Below, in pieces: positions 21,712 through 32,700 of a DNA stretch of 64,000 bases. The stretch lies in contig NC_030678.2 in the NCBI RefSeq assembly GCF_000004195.4, positions 64,289,378-64,353,377 on the forward strand. Reading direction: 5' to 3'. How positions within the stretch are numbered: the first letter of the stretch is position 1; each line of letters begins with the position of its first letter. Made by a program: the position numbers and the translations under genes. Under the pieces are notes generated by a model, which was not told where the DNA came from, did no database searches, and worked only from the letters and a program-made list of their open reading frames with translations. The DNA comes from Xenopus tropicalis. Lineage: Eukaryota > Chordata > Amphibia > Anura > Pipidae.

Positions 21712-22103
21712 TGAAACGTGTTAGATCCGAAAATTTTGTGTCTTTCGGAACACAGCACATTATTTTTATATGACCGAGAAAAGAATTTACGTGACATTTT
21801 TGAACATCAGGAATTATCGTCGTTACTTCGATTTTTTTCTAATCAGGATTTTAACCATCCAAAAATCATGGTTTCATGAATAGGCCCCTTAGTGTCACCA
21901 TCACTGCTTGAAACGTGTTAGATCCGAAAATTTGGTGTCTTTCGGAACACAGCACAATATTTTTATATGACCGAGAAAATAATTTACGTGACATTTTTGA
22001 ACATCAGGAATTATCGTTACTCCGATTTTTTTCTAATCAAGATTTTAACCATCCAAAAATCATGGTTTCATGAATGGGCCCCTTAGTGTCACCATCACTG
22101 CTT
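21712..22103. repeat. Tandem duplication, 197-bp unit, two copies
   Basis: TGAAACGTGTTAGATCCGAA starts at 21712 and again at 21909. The two copies run in step through CGGAACACAGCACA, TTTACGTGACATTTTTGAAC and GGCCCCTTAGTGTCACCATC with few differences, one being a small deletion near ATTATCGTCGTTAC. Confidence 0.93.
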
Positions 22104-22230
22104 GACAAGTAATGTTAGTGTTTTTCTTATTTGTAAATTCCATTTCCTTGGAATCCACTTTCTCAGAGAAAGTGGATTTGAAACTAATTGAAATACTTTG
22201 TATGTATGAGTATAACTATACAGAGATTAA

Positions 22231-22687
22231 AGGAGACATATTATATAAAAATTAAGACTGTACCAGGGAATTATACTCCTCTAAATATAGAAGGATTGTG
22301 CTTAAAAATTAGTGTCTCAGACTGATTTATTGAGAAATTCCACCAAAACCCCACTAGTCCCGCCCATCTGTTCCACTTCCTGCTGGCTGAATTCTCAGTG
22401 CAGGGATGGGGGCGGCTCTCAGTACATGGCACTGTAGGATAGAAACGAATCAGCAGCTAGGCTGACCTGATATGGAACTCAAGCCTGTCTTTGCTTGTGT
22501 GAGCACAAGGCTGTGATTGGCTATCCCCCTCCTGCTGTGCCTCTGGCAGGGACTGTTAGGACACGCCCACCCTACATTTGAAACATGACAGAGGACTGAT
22601 AGGGAGCTCCAATAAAGGGGCCTTTTTTACAGATAGGATTAATTTTAAGTCGAAAGTGAAACCAGCACCATATCCAATATGTCTCCT
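22231..22687. mobile_element. T2-type MITE (GGAGACATATTA subfamily)
   Basis: TTAA at 22227-22230 and 22688-22691. Left end AGGAGACATATTATATAAAA, right end ACCATATCCAATATGTCTCC(T). A typical TTAAAGGRR terminus. The GC-rich middle (CCCGCCCATCTG, GGACACGCCCACC) is non-coding. Confidence 0.88.
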
Positions 22688-23760
22688 TTAACCCTTTCCC
22701 TGCCAAGCACGTAGCTCCTACGTGCTGGCATAAAAAGACGTTAGAAGCTGTCCTGCTCCCATCACTGTGAGAAGTGAATCAACAGGCAGCTTACTCGCCC
22801 TTTAATCACCACACTGTATAAGTTTTGAACTTGTTTAATGATGATGATCAAAAGAAGGTAGAACTGTAGGTACAAACAGTACAATGGTATCATAATACAT
22901 TCTGGGTATGTAAAATACAGATGAAATACAATAGAAGCATATATAAACATCTTATATGCCTCATACAGTCCTAGCGGGGCCTAACAGGTGGCTGCTAAGG
23001 GAGAAATAGTGAATCACAACTACGACCAAAATGCACATAACAGCAAAATATACAGCTTATAATGAGCAGGCATTAAACAGAATGCAAACATACCAATGAT
23101 GCTTGGATAGGCTTGCTTAGAGATGAGTGTGGGTACTGATTTCACCAGCCCTGGCAAAATGACTGTTACAACAGAAACGGCTGCTTCCTCTCAGGACCAG
23201 GAAGTGATGTAATCAGGTGGCAGAGTGAGTATCCAGGCCCGGATTTGTGGCGAGGCCACAAAGGCCCGGGCCTAGGGCGGCAGAAATTTAGGGGCGGCAT
23301 GCCGCCCCGCCGCAATAACATTGTGACATTTTACTCCCATACGGAGCAATGGGGACTTCTCCCCACTGCTCTGTATGGGAGTCTAAATGCCCGCGCACGC
23401 GCGATTGCGTTGGCGCGGCACGGGGGAGGTGGGTTTGTTTGCGCATGCGCGCGGGGGAGGGGGCGCAAATGGGGGCAGCCTAGGGGCGACCGGGTTTGAA
23501 ATCCGGCGCTGCGAATATCGCTGCAAATAAGTAAATAATAAACAGCTGCAAGGACACAGTACTAGAAGTGGCCAGTGGAGAGGGGGAGGAGCAAGTGCAA
23601 GGATTCATAAAGCCCAATACATAAAAGAAATTGTTACATATGAAGAGATTTGCAACACTTAAGAATTGCTATATCTAAAATGTGTACAGAACTACTGCTG
23701 TGGCAGCACAGGCACCAAGCACGTAGGAGCTACGTTTTCTTTATCTTGCGCTCGGCACTT
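22688..23760. mobile_element. TTAA-type repetitive element, poorly bounded
   Basis: Begins TTAACCCTTTCCCTGCCA directly after the preceding MITE, followed by a short palindrome AGCACGTAGCTCCTACGTGC. A related palindrome, AGCACGTAGGAGCTACGT, occurs at about 23717-23735, suggesting the far end is nearby. The element at 26.9-35.1 kb ends with the matching TGGCAGTGAAAGGGTTAA. It contains the hAT MITE at 23234-23511. Confidence 0.45.
23234..23511. mobile_element. hAT-like MITE, GC-rich
   Basis: Ends CAGGCCCGGATTT and AAATCCGGCGCTG are inverted repeats. The 8-bp flanks TGAGTATC and CGAATATC agree at 6 of 8. The interior is CpG-rich with a poly-G-like stretch. No gene. Confidence 0.7.
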
Positions 23761-24038
23761 AATCCGAGTGCAGAGAACGAGCGCAAGGTAAAGAACCCCT
23801 AGAGAATGAGCAGAGGGGGGTAACTAGTGGCCCCTTGGGCGCGATCGCCCAGGGGCCCCATAGGAAAAGCCAGCACATAGATTCTACGTGTCTGTCTTTT
23901 TCTGCTCTCTCCCTCCCTTCCTGTGCTCCCCCCTCTGCTTCCCCCTTCCTGTGCTGCCCACTCACTGATTCTTCAGTGCAGCTGCTGTCCCTGCGTCTCC
24001 TGTCTCCCTCCTGCGATCTCTAGCTCCTTGACCCCAGG
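23761..24038. other. Repetitive, GC-rich spacer
   Basis: Contains the palindrome GGGCGCGATCGCCC at about 23838 inside CCCCTTGGG/CCAGGGGCCCC, and a C/T-rich tract. No coding evidence. Confidence 0.4.
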
Positions 24039-25418
24039 CAGGGGCGGGCCAAGCCGACTGGGCGCCCTAGGCAACCCGGTCGGCCAACTCCGCCCACCTC
24101 CCCGCCCCCCCCGAACGGCGCATGCGCGCTACAACACTGGAGGAGGTGCAGGGGGGGCGGTGCAATTAGATCGGTCACTGCCTCCGCCGCTAATGACAAG
24201 CGGCGGAGGCAATGACAAAGTAACACTAGGGGTAGGCAGGAGAGGCTCCTGCCTGGCGCCCCTCAATCATAGTAACATAGTAACATAGTAAGTTGGGTTG
24301 AAAAAAGACATACGTCCATCAAGTTCAACCATAATACCTATATATAACCTGCCTAACTACTAGTTGATCCAGAGGAAGGCAAAAAACCCCATCTGAAGCC
24401 TCTCTAATTTGCTGCAGAGGGGAAAAAATTCCTTCCTGACTCCAAGATGGCAATCGGACCAGTCCCTGGTTCAACTAGTACTAAGAGCTATCTCCCATAA
24501 CCCTGTATTCCCTCACTTGCTAAGAATCCATCCAGCCCCTTCTTAAAGTTATATAATGTATCAGCCAGCACGACTGATTCGGGGAGGGAATTCCAGAATT
24601 TCACAGCTCTCACTGTAAAAAATCCTTTCCGAATATTTAAATGGAACCTCCCTTCTTCTAAACGAAGTGGGTGCCCTCGTGTCCGTTGGAAGGACCTACT
24701 GGTAAATAAAACATTAGAAAGGTTATTATATGATCCCTTTATATATTTATACATAGTTATCATGTCACCTCTTAAGCGCCTCTTCTCCAGTGTAAACAGA
24801 CCCAACTTGGCCAGTCTTTCTTCATAACTGAGACTTTCCATACCCTTTACCAGCTTAGTTGCCCTTCTCTGGACCCTCTCTAACTCAATAATGTCCCGTT
24901 TGAGCACTGGAGACCAAAACTGAACAGCATATTCTAGAGGGGGCCTTACCAGCGCTCTGTAAAGGGGAAGAATAACCCCCTCCTCCCATGAACCTATACC
25001 CCTTTTAATACAGCTCAAAACCTAGTTTGCCCTTGCAGCTGCTGCCTGGCATTGCTTGCTACAGCCAAGTTTATTATCTACAAGGACTCCAAGGTCCTTC
25101 TCCATTATGGATTTGCCTAGTGCAGTCCCATTAAGGGTATAAGTGGCTTGCATATTTTTACATCCCAGGTGCATGACCTTACATTTATCTACATTAAATC
25201 TCATCTGCCACTTAGCTGCCCAGATTGCCAGTTGGTCAAGATCCTGCTGCAGGGATGTCACATCCTGGATAGAATTGACTGGTCTGCAGAGTTTTGTGTC
25301 ATCTGCAAACACTGATACATTACTCATAATACGCTCCCCTAAGTCATTTATGAACAAATTAAACAATCGTTGCGCCCTAGGCAGCTGCCTCTTCTGCCTA
25401 CCCCTAGTTCCGGCCCTG
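24039..25418. mobile_element. hAT-type MITE split by a CR1 LINE
   Basis: Starts CAGGGGCGGGCCAAGCCGAC and ends AGTTCCGGCCCTG, with a perfect 8-bp target duplication ACCCCAGG at 24031-24038 and 25419-25426. The MITE halves, 24039-24266 and 25369-25418, share GCGCCCTAGGCA motifs in both arms. Between them is a CR1 3' part on the minus strand. Confidence 0.82.
24267..25368 (-). mobile_element. CR1-like LINE, 5'-truncated, fairly intact RT C-terminus
   Basis: The minus strand encodes NLFINDLGERIMSNVSVFAD then DTKLC (the FADD active site), WQMRFNVDKCKVMHLG, EKDLGVLVDN, a single in-frame stop near 25020, then LPLYRALVRPPLEYAVQFW, ERVQRRATKLVKGM and LEKRRLRGDMITMYKYIKG to the C-terminus IQGYGR. The 3' end runs to GGTTGAACTTGATGGACG, TTTTTTCAACC and tandem TACTATGT repeats at 24267-24290. 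It is one of the younger CR1 copies here but lacks the endonuclease and most of the reverse transcriptase. Confidence 0.9.
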
Positions 25419-25479
25419 ACCCCAGGTAAGTGCCACATACACACACATATTACACTAAAACACACTTATACTTATGTAG

Positions 25480-26390
25480 GCCCCAACTGTCCCACTTTAT
25501 GCTGGACAGTCCTGGTTTTTGCCCACTGTCCCGCTGTCCCAGATACTTACCAAAATGTCCCGCGGTGTCTTTATGTGTCCCGCTCGTCTTCGGGTCTTCT
25601 CGGGTTTTCTCGGCTTCTTCTGTCAGCAATGTCTTCGGATCTTCGCGGCTTCTTCCTGCGCATTTGTCTTCGGCTCATCTTGGTCCTTTTTGATGTTTTC
25701 TGAATGTGTGCAAGTCTCGCAAGATGTTGCATAGCAAGCAATTTCACTTCAAATTCAGAAGGAACAGGGTGGGTACTGGTGCTGCTCCGGCTGTGGGTCC
25801 CAAAAGTTATGCTGGTGCTGCTGTGCCTTTATCTACCACTCTACAAACTCTACTTACTGCTCCATTTTTTAATAAACCAAGCCTGGTGAGTCCCTGACTG
25901 TAACAAAGGTGTTTATTAATAATTCATATTAATTATTTATTAATAATTAATAAACACTCTTGTTACAGTCAGGGACTCACCAAGCTTTTTGTTTTTAAAA
26001 ATGGAGCAGTAAGTAGAGCTTGTAGAGTAGTAGATAAAGGCACAGCAGCACCAGCATAACTTTTGTGACCCACAGCCTGAGCAGCACCAGCACCCACGAC
26101 AAAAATAACTGAGGTGAACCGAAGCACCTGAAGGAGCTGGAAAGAGCAGAAGACAAACGTGCAGGAAGAAGTCGTGAATAGCCGAGAAAACCCAAAGGAA
26201 GCCAAGAAGACCTGGAGATGAGCAGGACACTTAAAGGCACAGCGAGACATTTTAGTAAGTATCTGGGACAGCAGGACGGTGTGCAAAAATGGGACATCTG
26301 GGGGTGTGGCCACATAGGGGGCGTGGACAACAAAAAATTCTGCCAGCAATGTATTTTGTCCCTCTTTCTCAAATGTTGGGAGGTATGTAC
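25480..26390. repeat. Large inverted repeat, ~430-bp arms
   Basis: The left arm (about 25480-25915) and right arm (about 25960-26390) are diverged reverse complements. AAAGTTATGCTGGTGCTGCT at 25803 pairs with AGCAGCACCAGCATAACTTT at 26044. GTGAGTCCCTGACTGTAACA pairs with TGTTACAGTCAGGGACTCAC. CTGTCCCAGATACTTACCAA pairs with TAGTAAGTATCTGGGACAGC. The centre is AT-rich TAATAATTAATAAACAC. Arms are diverged enough that the unit is old or made of two separate inverted copies. Confidence 0.85.
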
Positions 26391-26925
26391 TTACACACAC
26401 ACATACATTTTTGGGGTGGTTTCACACATTCACAGCACTCACACTTACTTGCACACTCACACATATGCACACAAAACACATTTTACCATGTGTACACAAA
26501 CATTTACACACTTATGTAATTTTGTAATTTTTTTTTTTATTGCATAATTTTTATTCTTTCCTGAAAAAATGTTTTATTGCCATTGCGGATAGCGTATTCG
26601 CTAACCGCACTGCACAATACCTTTTGTGTATTATTTTGGTGTTTATGTTACATTTTCTGTGATTTTATTGCATTTTTAGCCATTTCATTGCATTTTCAGT
26701 TATGCATAGTTGTTGTTTGCTTGTCTTTGTCTGTAAAAATAATTTGCCCAAGCCAGAATACTCAAACTGTGATTCTGACTGCAGATATCATTAGGAAAAA
26801 AAAAACATTGATTTTAGTTTTTTTCTTTTGGATTTTAGCAATTTTATTGCATTTCATATTCTTCTTTGTTACTTGTCTTGCACATGGACATTTTGTCTGC
26901 TGTATTTCAATTTGGCTTCCTCTGT
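26391..26925. other. Low-complexity sequence, CA-rich then T-rich
   Basis: CACACA-type imperfect repeats at about 26391-26515, then T-rich DNA with repeated TTTATTGCATTT. It may be the left part of the repetitive element that continues at 26926. No gene. Confidence 0.45.
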
Positions 26926-26969
26926 ACCCCACGTAGTTTGGTAACTCTATGCATATTGGGCATCAAACA

Positions 26970-29863
26970 GATGGTGGTTATAGGGGATTCAATCATTAGG
27001 AAAGCGGACAGGGTAATCTGTAGAGCGGATCACTTCTACCGAACAGTTTGCTGTCTTCCTGGTGCGAGGGATGTGGTTGATCGGGTTGACAAATTATTGG
27101 GAGTGACTGGGCATGACCGGCTGTCTTGGTACATATCAGTACTAACGACAAAATGAACGGTAGGTGGAGGACCTTAAAGAGTAAGTTCAGGGATCTAGGC
27201 TCTAAGATTAAGGAAAGGTCCTCCAATGTCACTTTTTCGGAAAGCGGGAGCTTAGGGAGCTAAATGCATGGCTAAAGTCTTGGTGTAGGAAGGAAGAGTT
27301 TGGGTTCCTAGAGCACTGGGCTGACTTTTCTTTGGGGTACAATCTATACAGCTGTAATGGATTGCACCTCTATGGAAGGGGGTCCACTGTGCTAGGGGAG
27401 AGAATAGTTAAGAGGCTGGAGGAGTGTTTAAACTAGACAAGGGGGGGATGGGTGAGCTATAGTTCTATAGGAAAACTAGTGTAGACGGGGCGGTGGGACT
27501 AGCAAAGGGTTGTCGGGGAGGAGTGAGGGGGGCATATAGTTTATCATATAAGGAGCTTCCATTACAAGGAAAACAGTCTAATATTTGCCTTAGCTCTAAC
27601 TCTCCATTAGCTAATGTAAACATCAGAGGGAGAAGTAATAATCTCTGCTGCATGCTGGCTAATGCGCAAAGCTTGTCGGGTAAATTAGGGGAGCTGCAGG
27701 CTATTGCATGTATTGAAAATTATGATTTAATTGGTATCACTGAGACCTGGTGGGATGAAAAATGTGACTGGGCCGTGAATTTAAATGGTTATACACTTTT
27801 TAGAAGGGACAGAGAGATTAAAAAGGATGGAGGGGTTTGTCTTTATGTAAAGTCAGATTTAAAGCCATGTAATGAAGACATTACCAATGAAAACGTTGAA
27901 TCTCTTTGTGTAGAAATTTCAGTAGGGCTGAAGGCCACAAATAAAATAATCATTGATGTATGCTATAAACCACCCCGTATAGATGAGGGGGATGAGACGC
28001 AGCTATTGTTGCAAATGGAGGAGGCTTCACAACTGGGTCAAGTTGTTATTATGGAGGACTTTAATTATCCGAACATTGACTGGAGTAATGGGGTGGCTAA
28101 GTCAGAAAAAGCTAGTAGGTTTGTAAATATGCTAAATGACAACTTTTTATTTTGGCGGTTCAAGAACCTACTAAGAATGACTCTATTTTGGACCTGATAA
28201 TATCTAATAATACTGAACTCATCTCTAACATTTGTGTGGGTGAGCATTTGGGGAACAGTGATAACAACATGGTCTCCTTTGAGATAATGCTGCAGAGACA
28301 GTTCTATAAGGGAGTAACTAAAACACTTGATTTTAGACGTGCTGATTTTGCCAGTATAAGGGCATCTCTGCAATGTGTCAACTGGGAAAGGCTTTTCATA
28401 GGGTTAGACACAGAAGGAAAATGGAACATCTTTAAAACATTGCTTTGCAGGTATACACAACAGTATATTCCCCTTGTAAGCAAGGAGAGGCATCGCAAAG
28501 CAAAACCTTTATGGCTGAATAAAAGTGTTAGTGTCAAGGTTGGTAAGAAAAAAACGTGCTTTTAAAGCATTCAAGCTAGCTGGGACAGCAGAAACTTTCA
28601 TCAGGTACAAGGAAGCAAATAAAGCATGCAAAAAAAGCTATCAGGCTAAAATTGAGATGGAAAGGGATATTGCAGCTAGGAGTAAAAAGAATCCAAAATT
28701 ATTTTTTAATTGTGTGAATAGTAAAAAAATGAATCAAGAAGGGGTGGGAACCTTATTATCACGGGGGGGGGGGGTAAGTTGGTTGATAAGAACGGGGTAA
28801 AAGCAGAAATTTTGAACTCTTATTTTTCATCTGTCTATACATCTGAGGAGCCAGCTAATGAAGGCTTCCCTTTTAATATGCCCAGTTCTAGTAATTTAGC
28901 TACTGATGCATGGGTCACTCGGGAGGAAATTCAAAAGAGACTTGAACATGTAAAGGTAAACAAAGGTCCAGGACCGGATGGGATTCATCCCAGGGTATTA
29001 AATGAGCTAAGCGCTATGAAGCCTCTTCACATAATTTTTCAGGATTTGTTGAGGTCTGGCATGGTGCCGAGAGACTGGCGAATTGATAATGTGGTGCCGT
29101 TATTTAAACAGGGATCCCTGGAAAATGAGGATCAATGTTGATAAGTGCAAAGTTTGGTACTTTGGTAGAAATAATATAATGCGAACTATCTACTGAATGG
29201 TAGTTTGTTGCAGGTATCCTTAATGGAGAAGGATATAGGGGTATTTGAAGATAACAAGTTGTCTAATTCCAGGCAGTGTCATTCTGTGGCTACTCAAGCA
29301 AATAAAGTGCTGTCTTGTATAAAAAAGGGCATTGACTCAAGGGATGAGAACATAATTTTGCCCCTTTATAGGTCCTTGGTAAGGCCTCACCTTGAGTATG
29401 CAGTGCAGTTTTGGGCTCCAGTCCTTAAGAAGGATATTAATGAGCTGGAGAGAGTGCAGAGACGTGCAACTAAACTGATTAAGGGGATGGAAGATTTAAA
29501 CTATGAGGTTAGACTGTGGAGGTTGGGGTTGTTTTCTCTGGAAAAGAGGCGCTTGCGAGAGGACATGATTAGTCTGTACAAGTACATTAGAGGGGATTAT
29601 AGGCAGATAAGGGGTGTCACCGTAGGTGGTTTTTCGCGGTGAGGGCAGTGAGGTTGTGGAATGCCCTTCCTAGAGATGTGGTAATGGCAGATTCTGTTAA
29701 TGAATTTAAGAGGGACCTGGATGAGTTCTTGAACAATCAGAATATCGAAGGCTATTGTGATACAGTGTATAGATTGATAGGTGTGGGTTGTGTGTGCTGG
29801 GTTTACTTGGATGGGTTGAACTTGATGGATTTTTTTCAACCCTATGTAACTATGTAACTATGA
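26970..29863 (+). mobile_element. CR1-like LINE with esterase-like and endonuclease domains, RT core deleted
   Basis: Plus-strand remains in order. First an SGNH-esterase-like region: VVIGDSIIRKADR near 26980, STNDKMNG near 27140 and CNGLHLYGRGSTVLGERI near 27355. Next an AP-endonuclease domain (27600-28100): NAQSLSGKLGELQ, ITETWWDEKCDW, DGGVCLYVKS and MEDFNYPNIDW, the catalytic Asp before FNYP being Glu. Then linker KKSYQAKIEMERDIA and RT N-terminus VNKGPGPDGIHPRVLNEL and RDWRIDNVVPLFKQGS. There the sequence jumps at about 29120-29130 to RINVDKCKV, skipping the whole RT core with the A and YADD boxes. The C-terminus [20 protein letters not shown] follows, then the 3' tail ending in TATGTAACTATG. 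Several frameshifts. Dead. Confidence 0.9.
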
Positions 29864-30507
29864 AAACTGTTCAGTAGACCCCTGGGGCCTGATTCACTAA
29901 AGAGCGATAAAAATTATCGCACGCTTTTTTGCGTTAAAAAACGCAAAATAATTTGCGCACGATTCACCATAGTATTATCGCGTTCGAAAAATCGCCATTT
30001 TCGCATGGGTTATTTCTCGCACTAGTTTTACCGCATGCGTTAATTTCCATGCTGAAAAGAATACGATCGCATGATTCACTATAACTTTTGCGCGATAAAT
30101 ATCGCATTCGGCTATGCCAAAATTAACTCCTACTACAGGCAGGCGAAAAATTATAGAAAAGTACAGTAAATGAGTTTTTGCAATAAAGTATGGACTTACA
30201 GTGTTATTTATTCAAGTATATGTCTTTTTACTCAATTTTACTAAAGTCTTGGCATGTATGGAATTTCGCTACTAATATACAGTACTATAGCGGTGAATAT
30301 GTTGTCCCCAAAATATACTGTACTGTAGCGGCGAATCTTTTTTTTGCGCAAAATACATTACTATGTATATTTTGGCGTTTTTTTTTTTTCCGCGATTTTG
30401 TAATCTCGCGAATTGCGGACATTTTGTGGCGATTTTGGAATCTCGTGACATGTGCGACTTGGGGCCATTTTGTGTCATTAAGGCTGGAGCCACCAAACTG
30501 AGAGGAG

Positions 30508-31102
30508 ATGCCTGGCGTTTCCGACTTGCTACCAGGGGAGAGGCGCTATATTATCAGCGTGCTCCTGCGTGCAGGATATGACCACCCACCGCCGGGGGAC
30601 TTAGGGGTCCACGAGAGAAAGAGGGCAATCCTGGCCGAGCTAAGAGAAGGTTTGCTCGCCAGGTTTGCCCTTGATGTGGGCCCCCACCAGCTCCGGCGTC
30701 TGTGGTCCGACCTTAAGCGCAGGAGCCCAGAACTGGTCGCTGAAATTAGAGAAGGTAATTATTGTACTTTATTATGCTTTTACAGTATACGTCCAGTAAA
30801 AGATTTAGCAAGTAATTTGAACTAAAGGTACAAATGTCAGAAATGTCAGGGATGATGAAAGTAACATAGTAACATAGTAAGTTGGGTTGAAAAAAGACAT
30901 AAGTCCATCGCGTTCAACCATAATGCCAGTGAGGAACTGAAACGTTGGTCACAATAAACCTCTGAATATTATTTCACATCTTTGTGACTCCTTGTGAAAA
31001 TCCTGTGTGTGCTGTCACCCCATGCCTGTCTAGATTTTGTTTTGCCACAGGCACCCAGGTATTATTGTTCCTTATGGTGTGCAGCTTCCCAGCACTTCCT
31101 AT

Positions 31103-31133
<31 letters not shown>

Positions 31134-32099
31134 CTATTTTCAAATACATATGCATAAATAAGTTTAAAGCAGGGGGGAAGCAGCAGGGAGCGGCCCATAG
31201 CGTGAGTCATTTGGGGAAGGGCCACGAATGTTTAAGGGAGCCCTGGCTAACAATGTATGTGTGTCCTTTGTATTGATGTGAGGGTTCACAGGGGGAGGGG
31301 CCATTGGGGGCGTGGGAGGAGGGGGGCCCAAAAAATGTTGTTGTGAGGGGCCCCGTTATTTATGATGGTGTATGAATGTATATATATATAATATATTACA
31401 CAAAATAACATCTTGCAATATTATTTCACAGAACTTCAGCTGGCGCCTCCTCCCCAGGCCCAACCCCAGGCCCTCCAGCCTCTACCGGCCCCAGCGGCCC
31501 GACCTGCGGCCCCCGAGGCCCAACAATTGGCCCCAGAGGCCCGAGCAGAGGCCCCAGGACCCATCCAGGCCCCACAGGCCCCAGCAGCCATCCAGGCCCC
31601 CGAGGACCCAGCAGACTGCCAGGCCCCCGAGGCTGAAGAGGCCCCCGAGGCCCCAGGGTCCCCCGAGGCCCCAGCAGCCATCCAGGCCCCCAAGGACCCA
31701 GCAGACTGCCAGGCCCCCGAGGCTGAAGAGGCCCCCGAGGCCCCAGCAGCCATCAAGGCCCCCGAGGCCCCAGCAGACTGCCAGGCCCCCGAGGCTGAAG
31801 AGGCCCCCGAGGCCCCGGACACTCCCCCCCTTGATTTATCCCCCAGTTTCCCCCCACTTTCCCCCCCGGCCCTTGAGTTCTCCCCCCAGGCCCAACACTC
31901 TCCCCAGGCCAAGCGCTGGGCACCAGGTCCTCCTGCTGACGAGGGTCCATCACGCCAGACCGAAGATGTGGGGACCCAAACAACACCTGGGAGGACTGAC
32001 CCCACACTTCGGTCAATGCAGGAGGACCTGGAAACTCTGAAGGCCCAGGTGGCCCAGCTGCAGCAGGACGTGAGGGAACTCAAGGGCAGCAAGCCCTAA
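30508..32099 (+). CDS. Myb/SANT-like protein with PEAP repeats and coiled coil, 2 exons
   Basis: Exon 1 is 30508-30754 (donor GTAATT) and exon 2 is 31432-32099 (acceptor ATTTCACAG). Exon 1 ends in phase 1 and exon 2 supplies AA, completing a Glu codon, so the frame runs through to a 304-aa product. Residues about 10-82 (ERRYIISVLL, KRAILAELREGLLARF, HQLRRLWSDLKRRSPEL) look like a Myb/SANT-type trihelix DNA-binding domain, a usual partner protein in Harbinger elements. Residues about 84-230 are Pro/Ala/Glu-rich, with near-identical units around ADCQAPEAEEAPEAP. The last ~40 residues (MQEDLETLKAQVAQLQQDV) form a heptad-patterned coiled coil, probably for oligomerisation. The start Met is the first in frame; an upstream exon cannot be excluded. 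The domain match is by eye and moderate. Confidence 0.65.
30858..30918 (-). mobile_element. Isolated CR1 3' tail, ~60 bp
   Basis: TAACATAGTAACATAGTAAG followed by TTGGGTTGAAAAAAGACATA and GTCCATCGCGTTCAACCATA is the last ~60 bases of the CR1 family seen at 24267. It lies in the intron of the Myb-like gene. Next to it (30925-31060) is a segment with GAACTGAAACGTTGG and CAATAAACCTCT that may be another retroelement tail. Confidence 0.75.
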
Positions 32100-32700
32100 G
32101 TTTTTTTTTTTGTTTTTATAGTCTTTTAAATAAGTTAATTCTTGTCATTAAAGTTTTTATTTTTCTACTTTTGAACTGGGTAATGTCTAATTATTTTGCC
32201 TTCCTTGATATGGTATTCTATACTTTCATGTAGTTTCCCCTACACTCTTACATTTATCAGTAACAGCATCAATATGCTATATGGGTTAAATTTTTGCAAA
32301 TATTCTGGCAACAATTTTGCCTTTAGCCCATTTTGCTGAATAGTAAAACTTGCGTTAATTAGTACGTAGCGTATTTTCTGGCGAGTGGGATAACTGCCAA
32401 TCCAATGTTTTGTTGCCAGAATAATTGCAATTTAATAAAGTGCCCATAACATATTTGCCATTTATTCTGTGTGTAAAATCTCCCACTTAATTTAAGCCAC
32501 TTTAGCAAACAGACCCCTAAGTATTTGGCTAAATATTGTTAAATGCCCCCCCCCCCCCATTTTTTTTTATCTCTAGCACTTCTTTTTTTTTCTTACTTAG
32601 ATTTTTATAATTTTTGGGGGGGGTTTTTGCAAATAAACTTTTATACAGCACCTCTCTAGCACTCTGTGCTCTCCCAGGGCAAAATGTCGCCATTTTTATG
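32100..32700. other. 3' part of the Harbinger-like element
   Basis: Non-coding. A poly-T run follows the Myb-like stop codon, then CATTAAAGTTTTTATT as a weak polyadenylation context near 32147. C9 and G7 runs lie near 32547 and 32617. Palindrome-rich subterminal DNA begins at about 32690. Confidence 0.5.

Noticed and set aside
25143..25703. 186-aa plus-strand open frame
   Set aside because: Mostly antisense to the CR1 reverse transcriptase, then runs into the inverted repeat.
26289..26547. His/Thr-rich frames around 26.4 kb
   Set aside because: Produced by CACACA-type low-complexity DNA.
31436..32092. 218-aa Ala/Gly-rich open frame on the minus strand
   Set aside because: Shadow of the GC-rich PEAP exon of the Myb-like gene; no splice or domain support.
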